A stretch of DNA of 64,000 nt, taken from the NCBI RefSeq assembly GCF_021502575.1, contig NZ_JAKFGN010000003.1, positions 556,501 through 620,500 on the forward strand, written 5' to 3'. The notes under the pieces are model-generated. The model searched no databases. It was not told where the DNA came from and saw only the letters and a list, made by a program, of their open reading frames with translations. Positions 40,903-51,701 of this stretch are shown one piece after another. The position numbers and the translations under genes are program-made. This DNA comes from Bradyrhizobium sp. G127 (lineage in GTDB: Bacteria > Pseudomonadota > Alphaproteobacteria > Rhizobiales > Xanthobacteraceae). The number at the start of each line of letters is the position of its first letter. Positions within the stretch are counted from its first letter, which is position 1.

Positions 40903-43900
40903 TCACGCCACGTTCTGGTCGAGCACCTTCATCGCGCCGTCGAGATCGACGGAGACAAGCTGCGACACGCCGCGTTCCGCCATGGTGACGCCGAACAGCC
41001 GGTTCATGCGCGCCATGGTGATCGGATTGTGGGTGATGATGATGAAGCGCGTCTCGGTGGTGGCCGTCATTTCATGCAGCAGGTTGCAGAACCGTTCGAC
41101 ATTGTGGTCGTCGAGCGGTGCGTCGACTTCGTCCAGCACGCAGATCGGCGACGGGTTGGTCAGGAACACCGCGAAGATCAGCGCCAGCGCGGTCAGCGCC
41201 TGCTCGCCGCCGGACAGCAGCGAGAGCGTCTGCGGCTTCTTGCCGGGGGGCTTGGCGATGATTTCAAGGCCGGCTTCGAGCGGATCGTCGCTTTCGATCA
41301 GGTGAAGTTCGGCCTGACCGCCACCGAACAGCTCGGTGAACAGCCGCTTGAAGTGCGCGTTCACTGTCTCGAACGAGGTCAGCAGACGTTCGCGGGCTTC
41401 CTTGTTGAGGCTCTGGATGCCGGTGCGCAGCTTCTTGATGGCTTCCACCAGATCGTCGCGCTCGGTGGTGAGGTTGAGGTGCTGGGCTTCGACCTCGCGC
41501 AGTTCTTCCTCGGCGCGCAGATTGACCGCGCCGAGACGTTCGCGATCACGCCGCAGCTTTTCCAGATCGGTTTCGATGTCCGTGACCGCCGGAAGTTCGG
41601 TTTCCGGCGTGATCTCCGCGAGCGCGGCGACCCCATGCGGTTCGACCTCGAGCATGTCGCGGATTTCGCGTTCGATGTCGTCCAGACGCCGTCTGGTGCC
41701 TTCCATGCGCTCCTCGGAGCGGGCACAGGCTTCACGAGACGCAGACAGCGCATCGAGCGAGGCGCGCGCCGCGCGGTCGGTTTCCGCCATGGCAGCCTCG
41801 GCGGCGGCCAGCGCATCGGCTGCCGTGCGCCGCTCGGCCTCCGAAAACTCGATCTCGCTGATTAGCGCGCTGCGCTTCTCGGCAAAGACCTCCGGAGCAT
41901 TTTCAAGCTCGGCGCGTTCGGTCTTCACTTCGACGATACGGGTTTCGACGGTGGCGACCTGCGATGCCGCGTTCTGCTTGCGGCTCTGCCATTCGTTGCG
42001 TTCGGCGACGATCGCCTGCACGCGGCGGTCGGCGAGCTCAGCTTCGCGAGCCAGCGCCTGCGCTTCGGCGCGGACCTGCGCGGCGAGACGGCGATGACCG
42101 TCCATGTCGGCGCGCACGGCGGCGAGACGTTCCTCGTTCTCCGCGCTGCCCGGCAGTTCGTTCAAGGCCGCGACGGCACTTTCATGCGCGCTCTGGGCTT
42201 CGGTGCGGTCGGCGGCAAGACGAGTGCCGCGTTCGTCAAGCGCGGACCGGTGTGAGGCGTGGCGATTGATTTCGCGTTCTGCGGCGGCATGGCGTTCACG
42301 CGCCGCGTTGGCTTCACGCTGGGCGTTACGCGCGGCTTCGCGCGCTGCGCTTTCCGCGGCTGATGCCGCCTTCAACTCGGTTTCGGCCGTCTCCAGCGCC
42401 TGGCGCTTGGCGACGGCATCGGCGCGCGCCTGTTCCAGTTCGGCTTCAATGTCGACGAGACGCGCGCGCTCGGCCAGCCGCCGTGCGGCGCCGGTCGGCG
42501 CATGAGCTGCGGCGACGAAGCCGTCCCAGCGCCAGAGATCGCCTTCGCGCGACACCAGCCGCTGGCCGGTCTTCAACTGCGAGGCGAACTGCGCGCCGCG
42601 TTCACGGCTGACAACGCCGATCTGCGCCAGACGCCGCGCCAGTTCCGGCGGTGCGGTGACATGCGCCGCCAGCGCTTCGATTCCTTGCGGTAGTGCCGGG
42701 TCGCCTTCGATGACGCCGAGATTCGACCAGCGCATCGGCGCCGTCGGATCGACCGGCGCATCGAGATCGTCGCCAAGTGCTGCGCCCAGCGCCTTCTCGA
42801 AACCCTTGGCGACATTGACGCCGTCAATGATCGGCGGCCAGAGGTTCTTGGTCTCGCCGTTCACGAGCTTGGAAATGGTCTTGGCTTCGGTCTCCAGCCG
42901 CTGCACGCGCTTGTCGGCATCGGCGAGAGGCGAGCGAGAGGCTTCCAGCCTGGCGCGGGCGGCGAGATGCGCCTCCTCGCTGGCCTGAGTGTTCATCTCG
43001 GATTCGAGCAGCATGCCCTGCGCGGTTTCCATGCTCTCAACGAGTTCGCTGAGATCGCCAAGGCCGCTGGTCTCCGCCGTAAGTTTTGCGACTTCGCCCT
43101 GGACATTGGCGATGTCCTGATCGAGCCGTGCGAGGCGGTCGCGATGGGTGCGGACATTGGCTTCGAACTGGTTGCGCTTGGCGGTGAGATCGGCCAGCGC
43201 CGTGGTCAGTTCGGAGAAGGTGCGCTCGGCGGCGGCGAGCGTCGCTTCCGCTTCGGCCACGCGTTCGTCCGCGCCGCTGCGCTTCTCGACGCGCGACTTG
43301 ATCTCTTCTTTTAGCTCGGCGTCTTCGGATTCCAGCCGCGCCAGCGCGACGTTGGCGTCCGACAGTTGCCGCTGCTCGCGCTCGATGTCGGCGGCGAACT
43401 GGGTGAGGCGGCGGTCGAGTTCGGTGACGCGATCCCTGGCGCGGGCTTCCTCGCGGTCGAGCATTTCGCGGGCGTTGGTCAGCCGCTGCAATCCGGCGGC
43501 GGCGCGGGCTTCGGCCTCGCGCAGGCCCGGCAGTTCGGAGGCGCGGATCGCCTGAATGCGCGCCGCTTCCGCCTGCTGCTGAACACGTTCGGCCTGCTCG
43601 CGGACGTTCAGGTCGTGGGTCTGGCCGGCCTCGGCGACGTCGGCATGGGCCTGCAGCCAGCGCAGGTGAAACAGCAGTGCTTCTGCCTTGCGCACTTTGG
43701 CCGCGACTTCGCGATAGCGGATTGCCTGCCGCGCTTGTTTCTTTAGGCCGTCGATCTGCCCGGCCAACTGGCCGATCACGTCCTCGACGCGGGTGAGGTT
43801 GGTTTCGGCAGCCTTGAGGCGCAATTCAGCTTCGTGACGGCGCGCGTGAAGTCCTGCGACGCCGGCGGCATCTTCCAGCACGCGGCGGCGCTGGTCGGGA

Positions 43901-44367
43901 CGCGCCTGAATAATTTCGCCGATCTTGCCCTGGTGGACGAGGGCAGGCGACCGTGCGCCGGTGGCGGCATCCGCGAACAGAATCTGGACGTCGCGTGCGC
44001 GCACATCCTTGCCGTTGATGCGATAGACCGAGCCCGCTTCGCGCTCGATCCGGCGCGAGATTTCCAGAACCTCCTGATCGTTCACGGCGGCGGGAGCCGA
44101 ACGATCGGAATTGTCGATGGTCATCGCCACTTCGGCGTGGTTGCGCGCGGGGCGGTTGCCAGAGCCCGCGAAGATCACCGCGTCCATATCGGCGGCGCGC
44201 AGCGACTTGTGCGAGGTTTCGCCCATCGCCCAGCGCAGCGCTTCGACCAGATTGGATTTACCGCAGCCGTTCGGACCGACAACGCCGGTCAGGCCCGGCT
44301 CGATCAGGAAATCGGTCGGCTCGACGAACGATTTGAATCCGTGAAGGCGAAGACGCGTGAGTTTCAT
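40903..44367 (-). CDS. smc: Chromosome segregation protein SMC
   Basis: 1154 residues. Condensin ATPase that compacts and helps separate chromosomes. Walker A GPNGCGKS at residues 31-38, two long coiled-coil arms rich in Glu/Ala/Arg around a hinge near 480-600, then the C-terminal signature LSGGEQALTALALIFAVF and Walker B ICVLDEVDAPLDDHNVERF. Typical full length. It ends a minus-strand group with a DsbA-like gene and dciA-like gene upstream, a group I recall from alphaproteobacteria with mutY divergent. Confidence 0.97.
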   Translation of the reverse strand: MKLTRLRLHGFKSFVEPTDFLIEPGLTGVVGPNGCGKSNLVEALRWAMGETSHKSLRAADMDAVIFAGSGNRPARNHAEVAMTIDNSDRSAPAAVNDQEVLEISRRIEREAGSVYRINGKDVRARDVQILFADAATGARSPALVHQGKIGEIIQARPDQRRRVLEDAAGVAGLHARRHEAELRLKAAETNLTRVEDVIGQLAGQIDGLKKQARQAIRYREVAAKVRKAEALLFHLRWLQAHADVAEAGQTHDLNVREQAERVQQQAEAARIQAIRASELPGLREAEARAAAGLQRLTNAREMLDREEARARDRVTELDRRLTQFAADIEREQRQLSDANVALARLESEDAELKEEIKSRVEKRSGADERVAEAEATLAAAERTFSELTTALADLTAKRNQFEANVRTHRDRLARLDQDIANVQGEVAKLTAETSGLGDLSELVESMETAQGMLLESEMNTQASEEAHLAARARLEASRSPLADADKRVQRLETEAKTISKLVNGETKNLWPPIIDGVNVAKGFEKALGAALGDDLDAPVDPTAPMRWSNLGVIEGDPALPQGIEALAAHVTAPPELARRLAQIGVVSRERGAQFASQLKTGQRLVSREGDLWRWDGFVAAAHAPTGAARRLAERARLVDIEAELEQARADAVAKRQALETAETELKAASAAESAAREAARNAQREANAARERHAAAEREINRHASHRSALDERGTRLAADRTEAQSAHESAVAALNELPGSAENEERLAAVRADMDGHRRLAAQVRAEAQALAREAELADRRVQAIVAERNEWQSRKQNAASQVATVETRIVEVKTERAELENAPEVFAEKRSALISEIEFSEAERRTAADALAAAEAAMAETDRAARASLDALSASREACARSEERMEGTRRRLDDIEREIRDMLEVEPHGVAALAEITPETELPAVTDIETDLEKLRRDRERLGAVNLRAEEELREVEAQHLNLTTERDDLVEAIKKLRTGIQSLNKEARERLLTSFETVNAHFKRLFTELFGGGQAELHLIESDDPLEAGLEIIAKPPGKKPQTLSLLSGGEQALTALALIFAVFLTNPSPICVLDEVDAPLDDHNVERFCNLLHEMTATTETRFIIITHNPITMARMNRLFGVTMAERGVSQLVSVDLDGAMKVLDQNVA

Positions 44368-44603
44368 GCAATCGGTGCTCTGTTGGCCGGGCCGAAATTA
44401 TCAAGCCGGGGCAAGGTCATAGCGGCCCTGTGCCAGTATAGCTGAGTCGCGGGATGCGCCTCAGACTGTTCGCACAATGGCGAGGCACGCCCACGAGGGC
44501 AACCGGCCTGCTGGGCTTTTCCCAAGGGATTTAGACGAGATTTCCGAGGAATCTCAGTGTGTTTCAGCCAAAAGTTCCCGGATTCGGAGGTGAGCTGATA
44601 GTC

Positions 44604-45260
44604 TCAGCTCTTGAGCAGCGGCTTGATGAGCTTCTCGAAGGCGTCGAACGAGGTCTCGCCCTTCACCGGCGTTCCGTTGACGAAGAAGAACGGCGTCGAG
44701 TTGACCTTGAGGGTTTTATAGGCGTGCTCGCGCACGTCCAGGATGCCCTTCTGGATCGCCGGATCGCCCTGCACGCAATCCTTGATCATCTGCTCGCTGA
44801 ACCCGGCCTGCTTGCCGACCCGGTTGATGGTGCCGAGCGCATCGGAAGCAAGATCGTTCTGCTGCTTGAACAGGATGTCGATGATGGCGAAGAACTTCGG
44901 CGCATCGTCCTTGGCGACGCAGCGCGCAAGCGCGGAGGCGGCCAGCGCCACCTGATCGAGCGGAAACTCGCGGAAGATGAAGCGCACCTTGCCGGTATCG
45001 ATGTATGTCTTCTTGAGTTCCGGGAAGACGTCCTTGGTGAACGCCGCACAATGCGGGCAGGTCATCGAAGCGTATTCGATAATGGTGACGGACGCATCCT
45101 TGGAGCCCAGCGCCATATCGCCGAGCGCGCCGGCCTGGTTGATTTCTTCGAGGGTCTGGGCGTTCGCGTCGCCAATGAGTTGCCACGGCGAGACGCCGGC
45201 AACTGCGGCAAGGCCGGCAAGGGAGAGGGCGGCATTAAAGGCGCGGCGCGTGATGTTCAA
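44604..45260 (-). CDS. DsbA-family thiol:disulfide oxidoreductase
   Basis: 218 residues. An exported thioredoxin-fold protein with CPHC active site (ASMTCPHCAAF), preceded by a DsbA-like insert structure and LDQVALAASALARCVAKD. The signal has a twin-Arg (NITRRAFNAALSL). I place the start at TTG 45260 because GGAG lies eight bases upstream and the Tat-like motif then sits at the very N-terminus; the frame opens at a GTG at 45299, which lacks a good ribosome-binding site. It likely introduces or isomerises disulfides in the periplasm. It lies between dciA-like and smc. Confidence 0.9.
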   Translation of the reverse strand: MNITRRAFNAALSLAGLAAVAGVSPWQLIGDANAQTLEEINQAGALGDMALGSKDASVTIIEYASMTCPHCAAFTKDVFPELKKTYIDTGKVRFIFREFPLDQVALAASALARCVAKDDAPKFFAIIDILFKQQNDLASDALGTINRVGKQAGFSEQMIKDCVQGDPAIQKGILDVREHAYKTLKVNSTPFFFVNGTPVKGETSFDAFEKLIKPLLKS

Positions 45261-45375
45261 CGGTCTGCTCCGGAATACGTGCGAGATGGCGTCGGTCACG
45301 CCTGTCGAGGGGTTTCGCTAGCTTGAAACGACAATTGTGGCAATGCCGGGCCGCAAGCTCTGCCTTGCGGGACCG

Positions 45376-45876
45376 TCAATTTCGCTTGATCGACGCACCC
45401 AGCCGCGCCAATGCGGCACGCAGATCGCTGTCTTCCACGGTGGTCAGATCGGCTTCGATCCTGGCAACCTCCGCAGCGTCCAGCTTTTTTCGGGGTTTGG
45501 GCGTCGGCCTTCGCGACAGCGGCGCCTGGCGCAGCGCAATCCGGCCGACCGCCTTCCAGCCCAGGAAGCGGTTGACCCGCTCCAGAATGACGTCCGACGT
45601 ATGCTGGATTTCCAGCGCCATCGGTCCCTCGACCCGCAGCACCAGGGTCGCCGGTTCGATCGGCTGGTTTTCGACCGGGCGCGGCCACTGGATCTTGAGC
45701 GGTTCCGAATGGGCCGCCACATTGGCCCCGACGATCTCGGCCCATCGCGTCACCAGTTCGCGCGAGGCAAAGCCCTGCTTCGCGAACACGTCGTTGATCG
45801 CACTGCCGAGCAATGCGGATAACGGCTTCGCGGAGATGGGCCCGGGCTTGTTCATGGGTGGTTGTCGTCGGTACAT
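45376..45876 (-). CDS. DciA family protein (DUF721)
   Basis: 166 residues. The DUF721 core KPLSALLGSAINDVFAKQGFAS, WAEIVGANVAAHSEPLKI and ALEIQHTSDVILERVNRFLGW is present, followed by a basic, proline-rich and then acidic tail. DciA proteins interact with the replicative helicase DnaB during initiation in bacteria that lack DnaC. The first ATG is only eight bases from the divergent mutY start; an in-frame ATG at 45855 is an alternative. It leads the dciA-dsbA-smc minus-strand group. Confidence 0.88.
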   Translation of the reverse strand: MYRRQPPMNKPGPISAKPLSALLGSAINDVFAKQGFASRELVTRWAEIVGANVAAHSEPLKIQWPRPVENQPIEPATLVLRVEGPMALEIQHTSDVILERVNRFLGWKAVGRIALRQAPLSRRPTPKPRKKLDAAEVARIEADLTTVEDSDLRAALARLGASIKRN

Positions 45877-45884
45877 AGTGTCCC

Positions 45885-46982
45885 ATGACCCTATCAGGCG
45901 CCGCGGCGCGGCGAAAGAAATCTCCCGATCATGTCGAAGCCGATCGCGCCTCTGCGCTGCTCGATTGGTACGATCGCTACCGCCGCCGGTTGCCGTGGCG
46001 CGCGCTGCCGGGCCATGTCAGCGACCCGTATCGCGTCTGGCTGTCGGAAATCATGCTGCAGCAGACCACAGTGAAGGCGGTCGGCCCGTATTTCGAGAAG
46101 TTCACCGCGCGATGGCCGACGGTTACGGCGCTCGGCTCGGCCTCGCTCGACGACGTCTTGAGAATGTGGGCGGGGCTCGGCTACTATTCGCGGGCGCGCA
46201 ACCTTCACGCCTGTGCCGTTGCGGTGCTGCGCGACCATGGGGGCGCATTTCCCGACAGCGAAGACGGCCTGCGCGCGCTGCCGGGCATTGGTCCTTATAC
46301 CGCAGCGGCAATCGCCGCCATTGCGTTCAGCCGGCAGACCATGCCGGTGGACGGCAATATCGAGCGCGTGGTGTCGCGGTTGTTCGCGGTGGAAGAGCGG
46401 CTGCCGAAATCAAAGCCGCTAATCCGGCAACTGGCCACGACATTGCTCGGTTTATCGCGTGCGGGCGACAGCGCACAGGCGCTTATGGATCTCGGCGCGA
46501 CGATCTGCACGCCGAAGAAGCCGGCCTGCGGGCTGTGTCCGCTCAACGACAATTGCGCAGCGCGCACCCGGGGCGATCAGGAGACGTTTCCTCGCAAGGC
46601 ACCGAAAAAGACGGGGGCGCTGCGGCGCGGCGCTGCCTTTGTCGTTACGCGCGGCGGCGATTTGCTGGTTCGCACCCGCACCGAGAAAGGCCTGCTCGGG
46701 GGCATGACGGAGGTGCCGACTTCCGAATGGCTCGCGGGCCATGACGACAAGGCTGCACTGAAACAATCGCCCGCGCTGAAGGTGTCGCGCTGGCATCGCA
46801 AGGCGGGAGTCGTGACGCATGTATTCACGCATTTCCCGCTCGAGCTTGTGGTCTATACCGCGATTGTTGCCGCTCGGACGCGTGCGCCCGACGGCATGCG
46901 CTGGGTGCCGATTGCCACGTTGAAAGACGAAGCGTTGCCCAACGTCATGCGCAAGGTGATCGCGCACGGGCTGGGCGACTAA
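45885..46982 (+). CDS. mutY: A/G-specific adenine glycosylase MutY
   Basis: 365 residues. Removes adenine mispaired with 8-oxoguanine. Catalytic Glu in LSEIMLQQTTV near residue 51, LGYYSRARNLH near 101, the helix-hairpin-helix LPGIGPYTAAAIAAIAF near 132, and the Asp in MPVDGNIERV near 154. The [4Fe-4S] set CX6CX2CX5C is visible in CTPKKPACGLC and following. A C-terminal NUDIX-like 8-oxoG recognition domain follows. Its start is eight bases from the divergent dciA-like start, so the promoters must overlap. It ends tail-to-tail with the next gene by four bases. Confidence 0.95.
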   Translation: MTLSGAAARRKKSPDHVEADRASALLDWYDRYRRRLPWRALPGHVSDPYRVWLSEIMLQQTTVKAVGPYFEKFTARWPTVTALGSASLDDVLRMWAGLGYYSRARNLHACAVAVLRDHGGAFPDSEDGLRALPGIGPYTAAAIAAIAFSRQTMPVDGNIERVVSRLFAVEERLPKSKPLIRQLATTLLGLSRAGDSAQALMDLGATICTPKKPACGLCPLNDNCAARTRGDQETFPRKAPKKTGALRRGAAFVVTRGGDLLVRTRTEKGLLGGMTEVPTSEWLAGHDDKAALKQSPALKVSRWHRKAGVVTHVFTHFPLELVVYTAIVAARTRAPDGMRWVPIATLKDEALPNVMRKVIAHGLGD

Positions 46983-48265
46983 CCCGCGCTCGACAGCATC
47001 GCGTTTTCCGGCCGAGGCACGATCGGCGGCTTGGCGTTCAGGGCCTCCACCTGGAAACCGGCGACGCGCTTGTAGTTATTGGCGACGTCCTGCAGTTCCT
47101 GATGCGAGAGAACGTCGGTGACGACGTTGAAACCGTTCGGCGCACGCTCCTCGACCAACTGCATCACCTGCTCGGGACCGTTGCGGCGGTTGAGCTTCAC
47201 AAGTTCAGTTGTCGCCGGGCGGCGTTCGGCCTCATAGGCGGCAAGCGCTGCGGGCGTTTCGCCGTGGGCGAGAATTTCCCGCGTCAGCACCCGCGCGTCG
47301 AGGATCGCCTGCGATGCGCCGTTGGACCCGATCGGGTACATCGGATGGGCGGCATCGCCGAGCAGCGTCACGTTGCCGAAGGTCCAGCGGTCGAGCGGGT
47401 CGCGATCCACCAGTGGATACTCGTAGGCATGATCGCAATTGCGGATCAGCCTGGGCACGTCCAGCCAGTCGAAGCGCCAGTCCTCGAACCATGGCAGGAA
47501 TTCGTCGAGTTTCGCCGCCCGATTATAATCCTCGCGCCGCCACTGGTGGTTCGGCGGAAAGTAGCGTTCGGCGATCCAGTTGATGCGGAATTTTCCGTTC
47601 GGCAGCTGAGCCGAGATCGGATAGCAGACGAACTTCAGGCTTTCGTGGCCCGCCATGATCATGGTGCGGCCAGAAAGAAACGCGTCGCTCTCGGAGATGC
47701 CACGCCAGAGAATGCGCCCGTTCCAGATTGGCGCGCCTTCGTGGGGATAGAGCTTGTTGCGTACCGCGGAATGAATGCCGTCGGCGGCGATCAGCAGGGT
47801 GCCGTCGTAGGTGCCAGCGTCGTCACCGGTTGCCTTGTCGACAAAGCGCGCGGACACGCCGTCCGGTGTATCGGTGTAGTTGGCAAGGTGATGGCTGTTC
47901 AGCAGGCTGTCACGGCCGAGACGCTCGATCACCGCGTCGAGCAGAATCTGTTGCAGCACGCCGCGATGGATCGAGACCTGCGGCCACTTGTATCCGGCAT
48001 CGAGCCCCCGCGGCTCGGTCCAGATCGGTTTCCCACGCTTTGAGAAGTAGGACAGTTCCCGGGTGCGGACGCCGGCGGCGTCCAGTTTGCCGAGCAGGCC
48101 GAGCTCGGTCAGTTCGCGCACCGCATGGGGCAGCACGTTGATGCCGACGCCAAGCGGTTTCAGTTCCGGCACGCTCTCGAAGATGCGGCAGGGAATACCG
48201 ACCTGATGGAGACTGAGCGCGAGCGTCAGCCCGCCGATGCCGCCGCCTGCGATGAGAATGGTCAT
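46979..48265 (-). CDS. FAD-dependent monooxygenase (UbiH/PHBH class A type)
   Basis: 428 residues. FAD site ILIAGGGIGGLTLALSLHQVG at the N-terminus, GTLLIAADGIHSAVR near 152 (DG motif for FAD/NADPH) and LGDAAHPMYPIGSNGASQ near 312 (GD motif for the flavin ribityl). This class hydroxylates aromatic rings or related compounds using NAD(P)H. The substrate cannot be named. It is convergent with mutY and upstream of nothing obvious; the divergent region holds 80 bases to ccrM's end. Confidence 0.88.
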   Translation of the reverse strand: MTILIAGGGIGGLTLALSLHQVGIPCRIFESVPELKPLGVGINVLPHAVRELTELGLLGKLDAAGVRTRELSYFSKRGKPIWTEPRGLDAGYKWPQVSIHRGVLQQILLDAVIERLGRDSLLNSHHLANYTDTPDGVSARFVDKATGDDAGTYDGTLLIAADGIHSAVRNKLYPHEGAPIWNGRILWRGISESDAFLSGRTMIMAGHESLKFVCYPISAQLPNGKFRINWIAERYFPPNHQWRREDYNRAAKLDEFLPWFEDWRFDWLDVPRLIRNCDHAYEYPLVDRDPLDRWTFGNVTLLGDAAHPMYPIGSNGASQAILDARVLTREILAHGETPAALAAYEAERRPATTELVKLNRRNGPEQVMQLVEERAPNGFNVVTDVLSHQELQDVANNYKRVAGFQVEALNAKPPIVPRPENAMLSSAG

Positions 48266-48345
48266 GGTGCACGCTCCCGACTTTGGGAGGTGTCATGACA
48301 CAGGACCGGGAAAGTGGGCAATTGCGAAAGGCAAAAAACGGCGGC

Positions 48346-49617
<1,272 letters not shown>

Positions 49618-49879
49618 GTGTCGCGTTGCGAATTGCTGCGCACGCGTTGCTGCAATCAACTCGGTCTGATGGCTGGATTTGCTGGCGCTGCGCGTTTTTC
49701 GCGGAGAAATTCAGCCGGCATTCATGTCGCGGAGTTGAAACACATCGAAATGCCGGATGAGACAATGCTACGCCGCACTAGGCAATTTTTGCCGGGCGCT
49801 GTATGAATCGTTAACAGGATACTTTGCGGCTCCATCGCGTTGTGGTCATGGCGCGCCCGCCCGGTTGAGGAGACTTCCG

Positions 49880-50821
49880 ATGCGTTATGACGATTTCCGC
49901 CGCAGCGACAATATCGATGATCGCCGCGATGACGGCGGCGGCTTCGGCGGGGGTGGCGGCGGATTCGGATTCCCGATGGGCGGCGGTGGCGGCCTCGGCA
50001 TTGGAACCGTGATCGTGCTCGGCCTGATCGGCTGGGCGGTCGGCATCGATCCCCGCATTCTGATCGGCGGCGCGGAGATTCTGACCGGCGGCCAGCAGCA
50101 GGCCCCGACCTATCAGACCGACCGCCGATCCGCTCCCTCCAAGGGCGCGCCCACCGACGAGATGGGCAGCATGATCGCAGGCGTGCTTGGGGAGATCGAC
50201 GACCGATGGAGCGAAATCTTTTCGGCAAGCGGCCAGACCTATCGCGGGCCGCGCATCGTGCTGTTCAAAAATGCCACCAATGGCGGACGCTGCGGCATGG
50301 CGCAGTCGGCGATGGGTCCGTTCTATTGTCCGCCCGACAGGCAGATTTTCCTCGACACCGGATTCTTCCGCGAGGTTGAGACCCGGTTCCGGGGTTGCTC
50401 CGGCAACGCATGCAAGTTCACGGCCGCCTACATCATCGCGCACGAAGCCGGCCACCACATCCAGAACCTGCTGGGGATCCTGGATAAGGCGCGCCAGATG
50501 CAGGAACAGGCCGGGAGCAAGGCGCAAGCGAACGCCATCCAGGTGCGCGTTGAATTGCAGGCCGATTGCCTCTCCGGCGTCTGGGTCAATCGTGAGGAGA
50601 AGAAGCGTCCCGGATTCCTCGAAGCAGGGGACATCGATGCGGCGTTGCAGACAGCGTCGGCAATTGGCGATGACACATTGCAGCGGCAGACGCAGGGCCG
50701 CGTCGTGCCGGATTCCTTCACTCACGGCTCTGCCGCGCAGCGCAAGCGATGGTTCATGACCGGCTATCAGCAGGGCTCCGTACAGGCCTGCAACACGTTC
50801 GCGCCGGGTGTTAGTCTCTGA
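49880..50821 (+). CDS. Neutral zinc metallopeptidase (YpfJ-like)
   Basis: 313 residues. After a Gly-rich N-terminal stretch (GGGFGGGGGGFGFPMGGGG) comes one membrane helix (IGTVIVLGLIGWAVG), then the YpfJ core: FYCPPDRQIFLDTGFF near 148 and the zinc motif HEAGHHIQNLLG at 188-199, with RVELQADCLSGVWVN supplying the third ligand. It is probably anchored in the inner membrane with the peptidase outside. I used the ATG at 49880 (GAGGAGA upstream); the frame opens further 5' without support. Function in vivo is unknown. Confidence 0.92.
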   Translation: MRYDDFRRSDNIDDRRDDGGGFGGGGGGFGFPMGGGGGLGIGTVIVLGLIGWAVGIDPRILIGGAEILTGGQQQAPTYQTDRRSAPSKGAPTDEMGSMIAGVLGEIDDRWSEIFSASGQTYRGPRIVLFKNATNGGRCGMAQSAMGPFYCPPDRQIFLDTGFFREVETRFRGCSGNACKFTAAYIIAHEAGHHIQNLLGILDKARQMQEQAGSKAQANAIQVRVELQADCLSGVWVNREEKKRPGFLEAGDIDAALQTASAIGDDTLQRQTQGRVVPDSFTHGSAAQRKRWFMTGYQQGSVQACNTFAPGVSL

Positions 50822-50834
50822 TAAGCCGGATCCG

Positions 50835-50940
50835 TTATCCTGAGGCGCGAGCCGCTTGGCGAGCCTCGAAGGATGACGATGCAAAACGTCGTCGCCCTTC
50901 GAGGCTCGGCGCAAGAATCGCCCCGCACCTCAGGGTGACG
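50835..50940. repeat. Dispersed palindromic repeat, family A, copy 4
   Basis: GAGCCTCGAAGG (50861-50872) is inverted at 50896-50907 (12 bp, 23-base spacer). The outer part carries ATCCTGAGGCGCGAGCC and the matching GCACCTCAGGGTGACGG on the other side. It lies between the zinc peptidase gene and moaB, and ends 17 bases before moaB's start. Confidence 0.8.
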
Positions 50941-50957
50941 GCTAAGGATCGAACTCC

Positions 50958-51512
50958 ATGGTTGCCGTCGACGAGACAAGGAAATTCGTTCCGCTCAACA
51001 TCGCGGTGTTGACGGTGTCCGATTCGCGCGCACTGGCCGACGACAAGTCGGGCATGACGCTGGCGGATCGCCTCACGGCTGCGGGTCATCGCCTTGCCGC
51101 GCGTGACATCGTGACCGATGACGTCGAGGCGATCCGCGCCAAGGTTAAAGCATGGATCGCCGATCCCGGCGTCGATGTCGTCATTACCACTGGCGGCACC
51201 GGCTTCACGGGACGCGACGTGACGCCGGAAGCCATCGAGCCGCTGTTCGAGAAACGAATGGACGGTTTCTCGATTGCGTTTCACATGATGAGCTACGCCA
51301 AGATCGGCACGTCGACCATCCAGAGCCGCGCGACGGCTGGCGTCGCCGGCGCGACTTACGTCTTCTGTCTGCCGGGGTCGCCCGGTGCGTGCAAGGATGG
51401 CTGGGACGGTATCCTTGCGCATCAGCTCGACTACCGCACCAAGCCCTGCAACTTTGTCGAGATCATGCCGCGGCTGGACGAGCACCTGAAGCGCGGCAAG
51501 GCAAAAAGCTGA
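50958..51512 (+). CDS. moaB: Molybdenum cofactor biosynthesis protein B
   Basis: 184 residues. The MogA/MoaB fold for molybdopterin adenylylation is clear: [25 protein letters not shown] near 15, [24 protein letters not shown] near 75, and [15 protein letters not shown] near 136. Length is typical. Single gene in this window; other molybdenum genes are not present. It follows a family A repeat directly. Confidence 0.94.
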   Translation: MVAVDETRKFVPLNIAVLTVSDSRALADDKSGMTLADRLTAAGHRLAARDIVTDDVEAIRAKVKAWIADPGVDVVITTGGTGFTGRDVTPEAIEPLFEKRMDGFSIAFHMMSYAKIGTSTIQSRATAGVAGATYVFCLPGSPGACKDGWDGILAHQLDYRTKPCNFVEIMPRLDEHLKRGKAKS

Positions 51513-51701
51513 CCGGGCGATCATATCGAGGCGTGGAATGTCAGCGTCTTCGAAATAACTTCCGGATGATTTTCGCAAGACCCTCATGCAGCATGCGGCA
51601 CATTTCGCCGCGTGCTTCGAGACGAAGCCGCCGCGCGTTGATCCTGTGAAACCTGATGATATCCGGCGTAACGCAATGTTCGGGTTCGCGCCGCCGGGGC
51701 A

